Positions 52,107 to 62,203 of a stretch of DNA of 64,000 bases are shown here, piece by piece. Made by a program: the position numbers and the translations under genes. A model generated the notes under the pieces. It was not told the origin of the DNA. It saw only the letters and a list, made by a program, of their open reading frames with translations, and made no database searches. Location: assembly GCA_964530325.1 (NCBI GenBank), contig CAZHAX010000002.1, positions 259,816 to 323,815 of the forward strand, given 5' to 3'. The first letter of the stretch is position 1; every line of letters begins with the position of its first letter. The stretch is from CAZHAX01 sp964530325 (lineage in GTDB: Bacteria > Chloroflexota > Anaerolineae > B4-G1).

Positions 52107-52375
52107 GCTGTGTCGCCGCCCGGGCCGCGGGGGCGAGCGGGATGCGCGTGCGACGAGCGCCCAGGTCTTCGGGCGACAGCCCGTCGGCGCCGCCGTTTCG
52201 CTCCACCGTGCGGATTGGCGCGAGTGAGATCGGTCCGCTCAATGATCCCCCCCTGGGTTGCTGTTCTATCGCGAGCAGATCTCCCGCCAGAAACTCGCTG
52301 CCGCTATTCCGGACAGAACGTGCACATCCGGGTACGTCATCCGGTGCCCACGCCCCGCTGTCCAGCGGCGGCTGT

Positions 52376-53386
52376 TCAGCTCCTCCGCTTGCGCAGCTGG
52401 TCCAGCATGATGGCCACAACGATGACCAGCCCCGATACCGCCTGCAGCCAGTAGGCGGGGACCTTTACCAGTACCAAGCCGTTGCGCAGTACCTGCATGA
52501 CGGCTGAGCCAATGAGCACGCCAAGGATGGTTCCCTCACCTCCCGCGAAACTTGTGCCTCCCACCACGGCTGCGGCGATGACGTCCAACTCGTACCCCGC
52601 CGCGGCTGTCGGTGCCGCTACTCCCAGGCGGGCGGTCATAAGCACCCCGCCGATCGCGGAGAGGAGGCCGCAGAGGGAGTAGACCATCACCTTGACGCGC
52701 CCGGTGTTGATGCCCGAAAGCGCCGTGGCAGTCTCGTTGCCACCCACGGCATAGATGCGGTAGCCCCATTTCGTGCGCGAGAGGAAGAGCGACGTGATCA
52801 GGGCAAGGGCGAGCACGAAAATGAGCGGCAGAGGTACTCCGAGACTGCCAATCGGAATGTCGTACTGGCCCAGATTGCGGAAGGACTGCGGCAGCTCTCG
52901 CACCGGCCAGCCGCCCGTCAGACCGTAGCATAGGCCCCGCGCCATTAGGTAGGTGCCCAGCGTGGCGATGAAGGGGGGCAGCCTGCCCTTCGTGATCATC
53001 AGCCCGTTCAGCAGGCCCACGACGAGCCCTGTCAGTAGCCCGCCCGCCACCGCCACGGGGACGCTGACATGTTGGCTCAATAGCATCGCGCTGGCCAGTC
53101 CGGATAGCCCCATCACTGAGCCGACTGAGAGATCAACGCCTTGCGTGATGATGACCATGGACTGCCCGAAGGCACTGATGGCGATCCACGAGAAAGCCCG
53201 CAGGATGTTGAATATGTTGGTGCTGGTGAGGAAGGTGTCCGTGTACAACGACAGGAAGGTCACCAGGACGAGCAGGATGACGAGCACGCCGAACTCCTGC
53301 CGGCCGACGACGGCCCGCCAGTTGATCCTGCGAATTCGCCCCCGCACCCCGGTGCCCGCTACCGGTGCCTGTTCCCCACTGGTCAT
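52376..53386 (-). CDS. CUT2-type sugar ABC transporter permease
   Basis: This 336-residue RbsC-like permease has about eight to ten hydrophobic segments. Family signatures are SWIAISAFGQSMVIITQGVDLSVGSVMGLSG, GRLPPFIATLGTYLMARGLCYGLTGG, and VIAAAVVGGTSFAGGEGTILGVLIGSAVMQVLRNGL. It imports a pentose or hexose with the ATPase (2-base gap) and binding protein upstream. It is clearly paralogous to the plus-strand permease at 58482. The substrate is not determined; xylose, ribose, galactose and glucose are all possible. Confidence 0.93.
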   Translation of the reverse strand: MTSGEQAPVAGTGVRGRIRRINWRAVVGRQEFGVLVILLVLVTFLSLYTDTFLTSTNIFNILRAFSWIAISAFGQSMVIITQGVDLSVGSVMGLSGLASAMLLSQHVSVPVAVAGGLLTGLVVGLLNGLMITKGRLPPFIATLGTYLMARGLCYGLTGGWPVRELPQSFRNLGQYDIPIGSLGVPLPLIFVLALALITSLFLSRTKWGYRIYAVGGNETATALSGINTGRVKVMVYSLCGLLSAIGGVLMTARLGVAAPTAAAGYELDVIAAAVVGGTSFAGGEGTILGVLIGSAVMQVLRNGLVLVKVPAYWLQAVSGLVIVVAIMLDQLRKRRS

Positions 53387-53388
53387 TC

Positions 53389-54936
53389 CTATGCTCCCTT
53401 CGGTGTTGAGTTGGCGATGGTGTTGCTCGTCTCACCGCTGGCGCAAGCCATTATGCTCTCCTGGGTCGCCTCGTCTCGCTCCAGGATGGCGGCAACGCGC
53501 CCCTCTGCCATCACCAGGATGCGATCGCTCATCCCCAGTATCTCCGGCAGTTCCGACGAGATCAGGATTATGCCCATGCCGGACTGCGCCAACTGGCTCA
53601 TCAGGGCGTGCACCTCGGCTTTCGCCCCCACGTCGATCCCCCGTGTCGGCTCGTCCATGATCAGGATCTCGGGCTGCGAGGCCAGCCACTTGGCGAGAAC
53701 GACCTTCTGCTGATTGCCGCCCGAGAGGTACATAGCTTTCTGCTGCAGGTCAGGGGTGCGGATGTTCAGTCTGTCCACATACTGCTGAGCTGTGTGACGA
53801 ACGCCGTGCCGATCCACCCATCCTGCCCGACAGTAGTCGTCGAGGGTGGGTAGGACGACGTTCTCCTGCACCGGCAGCCCGAGCACGAGCCCCTGCGTGG
53901 TGCGGTCCTCGGGCACAAACCCGATGGCAGCCTTCACTGCGTCCTGGGGCGAGTCGATGCGAACCGGATTCCCATCGATGTAGATGGTGCCGGAGTCGAT
54001 CCGATCGACGCCGAAGAGCAGGCGAGCTGTCTCGGTGCGACCTGCGCCCACGAGCCCGGCGAAGCCGAGGATCTCCCCTCGCCGCAGGGTGAAGCTCACA
54101 TCCTCCACCACTCCCTGCCGCGTCAGCCCCCGCACGTCCAGAAGAGGCTCACCTATCTCAGCCTTCTCCTTTTGGAACAAGTCGGCCAGCTCCCGACCGA
54201 CCATCAGGCGAATGATGCTCTCCTGCGTGGCCTCGCCGATCGGCATGCCGCCTGCCCGCCGCCCGTCACGCAGCACCACTACTCGATCGGCAGTCCGAAA
54301 GACCTCTTCCAGGCGATGCGAGATGAAGACGACGGCAATCCCTCGCTCCTTCAGTGTGCTGATGATCTCAAAGAGCATCTCCACTTCGTCCTCGCCCAGA
54401 GCCGACGTGGGCTCGTCCATTACGATGATGCGGGCGTCCACCGCCAGGGCCTTGGCCACCTCCACCATCTGCTGCTCGGCGACGGAAAGATCACGGATCA
54501 GAGCCTTGGCAGGCACGCGCGCGCCGAGGCGATCGAGGTGTCCGCGCGCCTCCTTCTCCATCCGGCGGCGGTCCACGAAGTTCAACAAGCCCCCCAGCCC
54601 TCTCTGCCGGGGCTCGCGGGCTATGAATATGTTCGCCGCCACACTCTGGTTTGGAGTAAGATTGAATTCTTGATAGATGATTGCGATGCCCGATTGCTGG
54701 GCATGATGCGGACTCTCAATCTCGGTCTCCTGACCGTTCAGGAAGATGCGCCCTGCATCCCTGCGGTAGGCGCCGCAGAGGATCTTCATCAGGGTAGACT
54801 TCCCCGCGCCGTTCTCGCCTACCAGAGCCACCACCTCACCGGTCGCCACTTCGAAGTCCACGCCATCCAGCGCCTGCACTCCGGGGAACGCTTTGGAGAT
54901 ACCTTCCATGCGCAGAGCTATCTTCTTCTCAGCCAA
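53389..54936 (-). CDS. CUT2-type sugar ABC transporter ATPase (two nucleotide-binding domains)
   Basis: This 515-residue RbsA/MglA/XylG-type protein has an N-terminal domain with Walker A GENGAGKST, signature LSVAEQQM, Walker B IIVMDEPTSAL and H-loop ISHRLEE. Its second domain has a degenerate Walker A (GLVGAGRTETARLLFG), signature LSGGNQQK and LIMDEPTRGIDVGAK. This is the normal asymmetric layout of the family. The start is TTG at 54936 with AGGAGGAG upstream. It is in the operon binding protein - ATPase - permease. It serves as the reference for the unusual ATPase-kinase at 59516. Confidence 0.95.
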   Translation of the reverse strand: MAEKKIALRMEGISKAFPGVQALDGVDFEVATGEVVALVGENGAGKSTLMKILCGAYRRDAGRIFLNGQETEIESPHHAQQSGIAIIYQEFNLTPNQSVAANIFIAREPRQRGLGGLLNFVDRRRMEKEARGHLDRLGARVPAKALIRDLSVAEQQMVEVAKALAVDARIIVMDEPTSALGEDEVEMLFEIISTLKERGIAVVFISHRLEEVFRTADRVVVLRDGRRAGGMPIGEATQESIIRLMVGRELADLFQKEKAEIGEPLLDVRGLTRQGVVEDVSFTLRRGEILGFAGLVGAGRTETARLLFGVDRIDSGTIYIDGNPVRIDSPQDAVKAAIGFVPEDRTTQGLVLGLPVQENVVLPTLDDYCRAGWVDRHGVRHTAQQYVDRLNIRTPDLQQKAMYLSGGNQQKVVLAKWLASQPEILIMDEPTRGIDVGAKAEVHALMSQLAQSGMGIILISSELPEILGMSDRILVMAEGRVAAILERDEATQESIMACASGETSNTIANSTPKGA

Positions 54937-55033
54937 CTAGCTCCTCCTTGCCACCGGTGATCCGCCCGGATTGTACGCCAGGTCCATTACCGCCACAAGC
55001 AGTGGCGAAGCTTGGGGTCATCGGCAGTCGACC

Positions 55034-55066
55034 GGTTGGCGAGAGACACAGGGTCTCTCGCCAACC
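55034..55066 (-). promoter_or_regulatory. Intercistronic hairpin between binding-protein and ATPase genes
   Basis: There is a perfect 14-bp stem (GGTTGGCGAGAGAC and GTCTCTCGCCAACC) with a 5-base loop, extended outside by CAGTCG and CGACTG. No T-tract follows. Such hairpins after binding-protein genes usually protect or partly terminate the message so that binding protein is made in excess over the membrane parts. Confidence 0.72.
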
Positions 55067-55090
55067 TTGCCGACTGACCCGCAGTACCCG

Positions 55091-57052
<1,962 letters not shown>

Positions 57053-57096
57053 TACTCATCCTCCTCACAGCTAGACTATTGACCATCTTCGAAACG

Positions 57097-57148
57097 TCAT
57101 CGTGGCTCAACCACGCGTTGAAAGGGCACGCTACATGGCCACCTCCTT
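57097..57148 (-). promoter_or_regulatory. Leader with a perfect ribosome site, ATG-TAG start-stop and 10-codon frame
   Basis: On the minus strand AAGGAGGT (57148-57141) is followed 4 bases later by ATG directly joined to TAG (57136-57131). One base on, GTG (57129) opens a 10-codon frame reading PFQRVVEPR to TGA at 57097. This lies about 45 bases upstream of the binding-protein gene. A start-stop or short leader peptide could tune ribosome loading, but function is unproven. Confidence 0.4.
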
Positions 57149-57356
57149 GTCGCCAATAGGCAAAAAGTCAGTCCGGCAGAGCTCTACTCATCCGCCAGCT
57201 TGAACTCTGCCGGGCTCACAGGCAAACATGTCTCAAAGCGCCGGTACAGTATAGCAGCAACACCGTCGTCTTGCATCAGCTTGTCCCCCGAAACGCATAT
57301 GGGATTGCCCCTATCCTGTGCAGGGGATTGCTCCTGCCTCCTGCGGCCGAAGACGA

Positions 57357-57385
57357 TAGGCAACGTGCGACAACGATGCTATAAT
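57357..57385 (+). promoter_or_regulatory. Promoter of the response regulator gene (leaderless transcript likely)
   Basis: TATAAT (57380-57385) is perfect, with TG one base upstream (TGCTATAAT). TAGGCA at 57357 is a weak -35 at 17 bases. The ATG lies at 57392, seven bases after the -10 box, where transcription itself would begin, and there is no ribosome site. Confidence 0.75.
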
Positions 57386-57391
57386 GACATC

Positions 57392-58447
57392 ATGAGCAAG
57401 GCGACTGTCCTTCTGGCAGACGATCATGCCGTTGTCCGCGCTGGTATTCGCAAGGCACTGGAGGAGTTGTCTAACCTGCAGATCGTCGGGGAAGTGGGAG
57501 ATGGCCCGGCCGTCGTCGCTGCCTTGGCCGAGGCACAACCCGATTGCCTGCTGATAGACGTGACCATGCCGGACTTCGAACCTATCACTGCCATCCGCCA
57601 AATCCGCACGCTCTACCCCGACATGCGCATCCTGGTCGTCAGTGCCTACGATGACGACGTATACGTGCAGGGTCTCCTGGGGGCCGGCGTTGATGGCTAT
57701 CATCTGAAGGACCAGCCTCTCAGCGATCTGAGACTGGCGGTGCAGCGTGTGCTGGCCGGCGAGAGATGGATCTCCGGTCCTTTGGTCGGCAAGCTCGTCG
57801 GCTACACGGAGCTGTCTTCCTCTTCTTCCTCACTGACAACACGTCAGCGTGACATCCTGCGCTTGCTGCAGCAGGGTCGCGACAACCAGACCATTGCCCG
57901 GGAGTTGGACTTGAGCGTAAAGACGGTCGAGAACCATCTCACTCGCATCTACCGGCAGCTCGACGTCCAAAGCCGATTGGAGGCAGTCAACTACCTGATT
58001 CGGCATCCAGAGGTGCTCGCTCTTTCGGGACAGGCCGCGGTACTGGCTGCTTCCTCGGCCGCCGAGGCGCCTGTCAAAGAGAGTGTGACCGTGCTGCTGG
58101 TGGATGACAGCACTCGCTATCGCCGCCAATTGCGGCGCACAATCGGGAAGGTGTGCCCTCGGGCTGTGATACACGAAGCCGGGAATATCGGGGAAGCGGT
58201 ACGACTGACCGAGTCTGTTGCGCCCCAATTGGCGCTCGTCGACGTGGTTCTGGGCAACGAGGACGGCATTCGCTGCACGCGGCGCATCAAGGCACAGTCG
58301 CCGCTATCTCGCGTCGTCCTTATCAGTGCCTACCCCGACCGCGAGTTCCATCGACAAGGTCTCGAGGCGGGCGCTGTCGCATTTGTCGACAAGAGAGACC
58401 TGGACGCGACCGCTCTGCGCCAGATCATAGACGACACCGTAGCGTAG
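57392..58447 (+). CDS. Response regulator with REC-LuxR HTH-REC architecture
   Basis: This 351-residue protein has a first receiver domain (1-120) with phospho-acceptor Asp56 (CLLIDVTMP) and Lys106 (HLKDQ), then a LuxR/NarL helix-turn-helix (~146-205: LTTRQRDILRLLQQGRDNQTIARELDLSVKTVENHLTRIYRQL). A second complete receiver domain (~231-351) has Asp284 (ALVDVVLG) and Lys334 (FVDKRD). NarL-type regulators normally end after the HTH, so the extra C-terminal REC is unusual. The kinase partner is almost certainly the ATPase-kinase two genes downstream, which has a NarL-system-type kinase core. The start is at a leaderless ATG. Confidence 0.92.
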   Translation: MSKATVLLADDHAVVRAGIRKALEELSNLQIVGEVGDGPAVVAALAEAQPDCLLIDVTMPDFEPITAIRQIRTLYPDMRILVVSAYDDDVYVQGLLGAGVDGYHLKDQPLSDLRLAVQRVLAGERWISGPLVGKLVGYTELSSSSSSLTTRQRDILRLLQQGRDNQTIARELDLSVKTVENHLTRIYRQLDVQSRLEAVNYLIRHPEVLALSGQAAVLAASSAAEAPVKESVTVLLVDDSTRYRRQLRRTIGKVCPRAVIHEAGNIGEAVRLTESVAPQLALVDVVLGNEDGIRCTRRIKAQSPLSRVVLISAYPDREFHRQGLEAGAVAFVDKRDLDATALRQIIDDTVA

Positions 58448-58481
58448 GACCAAGGCTACTTGTTGGGCCAAGTCTCGTCCA

Positions 58482-59495
58482 GTGAACGATAGGGCGGTCG
58501 TCTCATCAGAGGCCAGGGAGAAGCCGGGCCTCCTTAGATCATTGAGAGGAGCCTGGCGCACTCTTATTGGGCGCTACGAGACCGTGGCGCTTGTCTGCCT
58601 GCTGGTGATCAGCACCTTCCTGGCCTTGCAGACAGACACCTTCCTGACGTGGAACAACCTGTCGAACATCGCGCGCCAGTTCTCGTGGATCGCCATTGCC
58701 GCCTTCGGCGAGAGCATAGTCATTATCATCGGCGGCATTGATCTCTCTGTCGGGGCCGTAATGGCTCTGGGAGGACTCATCAGTGCCCGGTGCCTAGGGG
58801 TCGGCGTCCCGGTGCCGCTGGCCGCCGCAGCCGGGGTGCTGGCCGGCGGGTTGGTCGGCTGGGTCAACGGCACTCTGGTCGGTCGCGTCCGGCTTCCTGC
58901 GTTCATTGTCACCATCGGTACGGCGAGCATCGCACGCGGAATCGCCTTCGGCCTTACCGGGGGATGGCCGGTGCGCGACCTGCCCGAGGCATTCCGCGCG
59001 CTGGGCCAAGACGATCTGGCGCTGGGCGGCCTGTCGCTGCCCTTGCCGTTCCTGTTGATGCTCGGCCTGGCAGTACTTGTCAGCCTGTTGATGAGCAAGA
59101 CGGTGTTGGGCAACTACATCAACACCCTGGCCAGTAGCGAACGGGCTCTGGTCACATCCGGCGTCAATGTGGTCCAGGTCAAGACGCTGGTCTATACGCT
59201 CTGTGGCGTGCTGGCGGCCACCGGAGGATTGCTGATGACCGCACGTTTGGGCGTTGCGGCGCCCACGGCGGCTACGGGCTACGAAGTGGACATCATCGCA
59301 GCCGCGATTGTCGGGGGAACCAGCCTGTTCGGCGGTCGGGGGAGTACTCCAGGTGTACTGGTGGGCGCAGCTGTCATGCAGGTACTGCGCAACGGCTTGG
59401 TACTGCTGGAGTTCTCCACCAACTGGTTGACAGCGGTGCTCGGCGCCATGACTCTGGCGTTTATTCTGTTGGATCATTGGCGACGACGACGCTAG
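58482..59495 (+). CDS. Second CUT2-type permease, paired with the ATPase-kinase
   Basis: This 337-residue RbsC-like membrane protein starts at GTG 58482. Signatures match the other permease: SWIAIAAFGESIVIIIGGIDLSVGAVMALGG, GRVRLPAFIVTIGTASIARGIAFGLTGGWPV, and IIAAAIVGGTSLFGGRGSTPGVLVGAAVMQVLRNGL. It lies 34 bases after the response regulator and is followed directly by the ATPase-kinase. It has no dedicated binding protein in its own operon. It could form a second transporter or the membrane part of a sensor that reads the loaded binding protein. Confidence 0.92.
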   Translation: MNDRAVVSSEAREKPGLLRSLRGAWRTLIGRYETVALVCLLVISTFLALQTDTFLTWNNLSNIARQFSWIAIAAFGESIVIIIGGIDLSVGAVMALGGLISARCLGVGVPVPLAAAAGVLAGGLVGWVNGTLVGRVRLPAFIVTIGTASIARGIAFGLTGGWPVRDLPEAFRALGQDDLALGGLSLPLPFLLMLGLAVLVSLLMSKTVLGNYINTLASSERALVTSGVNVVQVKTLVYTLCGVLAATGGLLMTARLGVAAPTAATGYEVDIIAAAIVGGTSLFGGRGSTPGVLVGAAVMQVLRNGLVLLEFSTNWLTAVLGAMTLAFILLDHWRRRR

Positions 59496-59515
59496 AGTCG
59501 GGGAGGTCTGTGCAG

Positions 59516-61123
59516 ATGCAGCCGCTGATGAGAGCCGTCGACCTCTCCAAGAGCTTCGGGGGGCTATCGGCTGTCCGGCAGGTGAGCCTGGATGTCTATC
59601 CAGGAGAGGTGATTGGGCTTGCCGGCGAGAGCGGATCGGGCAAGTCGACGCTTGCCATGCTCCTTGCCGGACTACGGGCACCCAGCGAGGGTGCCATATA
59701 CTTCGAAGGCCGGCGACTTCGAAGCCCTTTTCGAGCACGGTCGCTGGGCGTTGAGGTCATCCATCAGAAGCCCGACCTGGCCGAACATCTCGATATCAGC
59801 AGCAATATCTTCTTGGGGATCGAGGCCGGCCGGCCCTCGTCGATCCATTTACTCAGAGTGCCGAACCGGCGCCGGATGGACGAAGAAGCGGGCCGCATCC
59901 TGGCTCAGCTTGGAATACACCTCAGTTCGCTGCGCGAAGGCGTTGCCAATCTCTCCAGCGAGCAGCGACAGATGATCGCGATTGGCCGGGTGATGACCCG
60001 CCCTGCCAAGCTGATAATCATCGATGACCCGACTCTGATGCTGAGCTACCCCTGCCAGCAGAGACTGCTTTCGCTCATTCAGGCGTGGCAACAGCAAGGA
60101 ACGGCCGTCGTACTTGGCAGCAACAACCCCGACCATCTGCTGGCGGTCACCGATCGTGTGATTGTCCTGCGCGAAGGACGTCGGGTGGCCGAGTACGCCA
60201 CCGACGAGGCGAGCCGGGATGAGATCGTGGCGGCGATGGTCGGAACCTCTGATCATCAGCAGCTCACGCCGATGATCTGGGCGCTCGATAGCTACTATCG
60301 GGCCCGCGAGCAGGCTGATAAGCTGCGCCATAGCCAGGGGCTGCTGGAGAGCGACTTGGCCGCGCAGGACACGCTGAGCCAGGAACTCGTCGACCAGCTC
60401 GCCGAGCAGATCAATGCCCTCGACAGTGCCAACGCCGCCCTGCAGAATGCCCAGCGCCGGCTGCTGACGCAGCTGGAGCAGGAGCGAAAGAGCCTCGCCC
60501 GCGAGATCCACGACCAGGTGATCCAGGATCTGCTGGGTATGAATTACCAGGTGGAGGAGATCGAGACCGAAGAGTCGCTGCCCCCGGCGCTCAAGGAGCA
60601 GCTCGCCTCTATTCGCGACAGCGTCAGGGCCCTGGTAGATGATCTGCGCCATCTCTGCGGAGCGTTGCGGCCACCTACGATCGACAGCCTTGGGCTGGGC
60701 GCCGCCCTACAGTCGTATGCCGAGGAGTGGAGCAGGAGAACAGGTATAACCGTCTCGCTCGACGTCTACTCCGGCATCGGGCGATTGCCCGAGGATATAG
60801 AACTCTCCGTCTTCCGCATCGTGCAGGAAGGGCTGACCAACGTGCGCAAACACGCCGCGGCCAGCGCCGTCGGCGTGGAGCTCAAGCAGGCGTCACCGCG
60901 CAGCATGATGATTACCATCGCCGACGACGGGCAGGGCTTGCCCGACGATTTCGACCTCGCGGCGCCTCCGACCGAAGGGCACTACGGCCTGCTGGGCATG
61001 AGCGAGCGGGTGGCGCTACTGGGTGGACGCCTGAAGCTGCAGAACCAGGCCCAGGGTGGGCTGCTCATTCAGGCGGAGATACCGCACCCTCGAGCGGTCC
61101 GGCCCAGCGAGGATGTGCCATAG
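59516..61123 (+). CDS. Sugar-ABC ATPase domain fused to a histidine kinase
   Basis: This 535-residue protein begins with an RbsA-type ATPase domain (1-~245): Walker A GESGSGKST (Lys43), Q-loop HQKPDL (Gln84), signature LSSEQRQ, Walker B LIIIDDP (the catalytic Glu position is Asp171), and an H-loop in which His is replaced (GSNNPDHL, Asn203). A coiled coil (~260-325) leads to a HisKA_3 domain with His332 in REIHDQVIQDLLG, then a HATPase domain with N-box EGLTNVRKHA (~439-448), DDGQGLPDD and GLLGMSERVALLGG. In ordinary CUT2 ATPases a second ATPase domain follows the first; here it is replaced by a kinase. ATG 59516 is 9 bases after GGGAGG; GTG 59510 is possible. Confidence 0.93.
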   Translation: MQPLMRAVDLSKSFGGLSAVRQVSLDVYPGEVIGLAGESGSGKSTLAMLLAGLRAPSEGAIYFEGRRLRSPFRARSLGVEVIHQKPDLAEHLDISSNIFLGIEAGRPSSIHLLRVPNRRRMDEEAGRILAQLGIHLSSLREGVANLSSEQRQMIAIGRVMTRPAKLIIIDDPTLMLSYPCQQRLLSLIQAWQQQGTAVVLGSNNPDHLLAVTDRVIVLREGRRVAEYATDEASRDEIVAAMVGTSDHQQLTPMIWALDSYYRAREQADKLRHSQGLLESDLAAQDTLSQELVDQLAEQINALDSANAALQNAQRRLLTQLEQERKSLAREIHDQVIQDLLGMNYQVEEIETEESLPPALKEQLASIRDSVRALVDDLRHLCGALRPPTIDSLGLGAALQSYAEEWSRRTGITVSLDVYSGIGRLPEDIELSVFRIVQEGLTNVRKHAAASAVGVELKQASPRSMMITIADDGQGLPDDFDLAAPPTEGHYGLLGMSERVALLGGRLKLQNQAQGGLLIQAEIPHPRAVRPSEDVP

Positions 61124-61133
61124 ATAGCTGCGC

Positions 61134-61165
61134 AGCAGGGGGCGACGCTTGTGTCGCCCCCTGCT
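61134..61165. terminator. Bidirectional terminator after the ATPase-kinase gene
   Basis: There is a 13-bp perfect stem (AGCAGGGGGCGAC and GTCGCCCCCTGCT) with loop GCTTGT, between the convergent kinase and DUF5667 genes, 11 bases after the kinase stop. No strong T-tract. Confidence 0.72.
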
Positions 61166-61252
61166 CCCATGTCCGCCGGGCTTGCCGCCGCCCGGTTCCC
61201 AGCTTGCTGCAAGCCTCGATGCTGGCTGGCTTGCGATCTGCCCTGATTGACT

Positions 61253-62203
61253 CTACCGGCCGCCCTGGCTTCCCTGCCCGTTGCCCTGCCCGCCGGGTCC
61301 TCCAGAACCCTGACCGCTGTTTCCTGGCGACGGCTCGCTGGTGGGCGGATCGGGAGGATTGGCGTCGTCGGGCTGCCCCTCGCGGTCCTGATGGCGCTCG
61401 CGGAAGGTCTCCGGGTCGCCAATACCCTCCGCAGCCTGCTGCTGCGCCTGCTCGCAGGCCTGCTGCGCTGTCTGGAGCTGAGTCTTGTTCTGCTGCTGCT
61501 CCTGCGCCCTGATCTTCAGCTGCTCCAGCTCGTCCTCCTGCTCCTGCAGGCGAGTAGCCATGCGCTGCAACAGCCCCGGCATCTCCTCCTCGGAGGTCCA
61601 GGCCGCCTGGTTCATGGCCCGGCTGAGATGCTTCTGCATGCGGGCGACGACGTCGTCCGGGATCTCCTCGCCCTGGGCCATGAGCATTTCCATCTCCTGC
61701 GTTCGCTCCTGTACCAGCTCCATAGCCAGCTCTGCCTCCGCCTCGGGCGAAGAGGCGAGAGCCAGCCGTACGTCCTCGACTACCAGCTTGACCGGGTAAA
61801 GCGCCTCTCCCGGCAGGCTGTCCGCCGCCGCCACGGCGACACCGCCGCCGACGACGAGCGTGGCCATCGTGGCTGCCAGCGCAGCGCCGGCCAGCCTGGG
61901 TAACAACGTCTTGATCATCCTTCGTTTCCTTTCTGTTCCTTTGGTATGAGTGCCCGAAGGCACTGGGGTTGTCTGCTCGCGCATCTGGGCGGCTGCCGCC
62001 AGGAACCGCCGGCGGCCATCCTCCAGCCCGCCCGGCGGTTCCGGGACGTCCGCGTACGACCGGCTCACCGATCGGGCCAGCCCCAGAAGGGTGCCCAGCT
62101 CGCTCGCCCGATCGGCGTACCGGCGGGGGACCTGCTCCCCGTCTATCTTGTGGCTGCCCGTTCTCAGGCAGCGCTCCAGGATGCGCCTGATGTCCCTGCT
62201 CAT
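61253..62203 (-). CDS. DUF5667-domain membrane protein (sigma-linked)
   Basis: This 316-residue protein starts MSRDIRRILERCLRTG. It has one transmembrane or signal-like segment (~103-125: GAALAATMATLVVGGGVAVAAA), then the DUF5667 part (SLPGEALYPVKLVVEDVRLALASSPEAEAELAMELVQERTQEMEML) with long charged helices (to ~250) and a Gly/Gln/Ser-rich tail. ATG 62203 overlaps the sigma stop (ATGA), so the two are coupled. Proteins of this layout next to ECF sigma factors are probable anti-sigma factors: the N-terminal ~95 residues would be cytoplasmic and bind sigma. No zinc-finger motif is present. Confidence 0.8.
   Translation of the reverse strand: MSRDIRRILERCLRTGSHKIDGEQVPRRYADRASELGTLLGLARSVSRSYADVPEPPGGLEDGRRRFLAAAAQMREQTTPVPSGTHTKGTERKRRMIKTLLPRLAGAALAATMATLVVGGGVAVAAADSLPGEALYPVKLVVEDVRLALASSPEAEAELAMELVQERTQEMEMLMAQGEEIPDDVVARMQKHLSRAMNQAAWTSEEEMPGLLQRMATRLQEQEDELEQLKIRAQEQQQNKTQLQTAQQACEQAQQQAAEGIGDPETFRERHQDREGQPDDANPPDPPTSEPSPGNSGQGSGGPGGQGNGQGSQGGR

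Noticed and set aside
52020..52454. Short plus-strand frame after the YihY stop as a separate gene
   Set aside because: Its first part is the conserved last helix of YihY after an in-frame TAG; the remainder is Arg-rich without features and overlaps the permease gene end.
61247..61903. 218-codon plus-strand frame opposite DUF5667
   Set aside because: The minus-strand protein fits a known family and is coupled to a sigma factor; the plus-strand frame is Leu-rich antisense of the helical and Gln-rich coding region.
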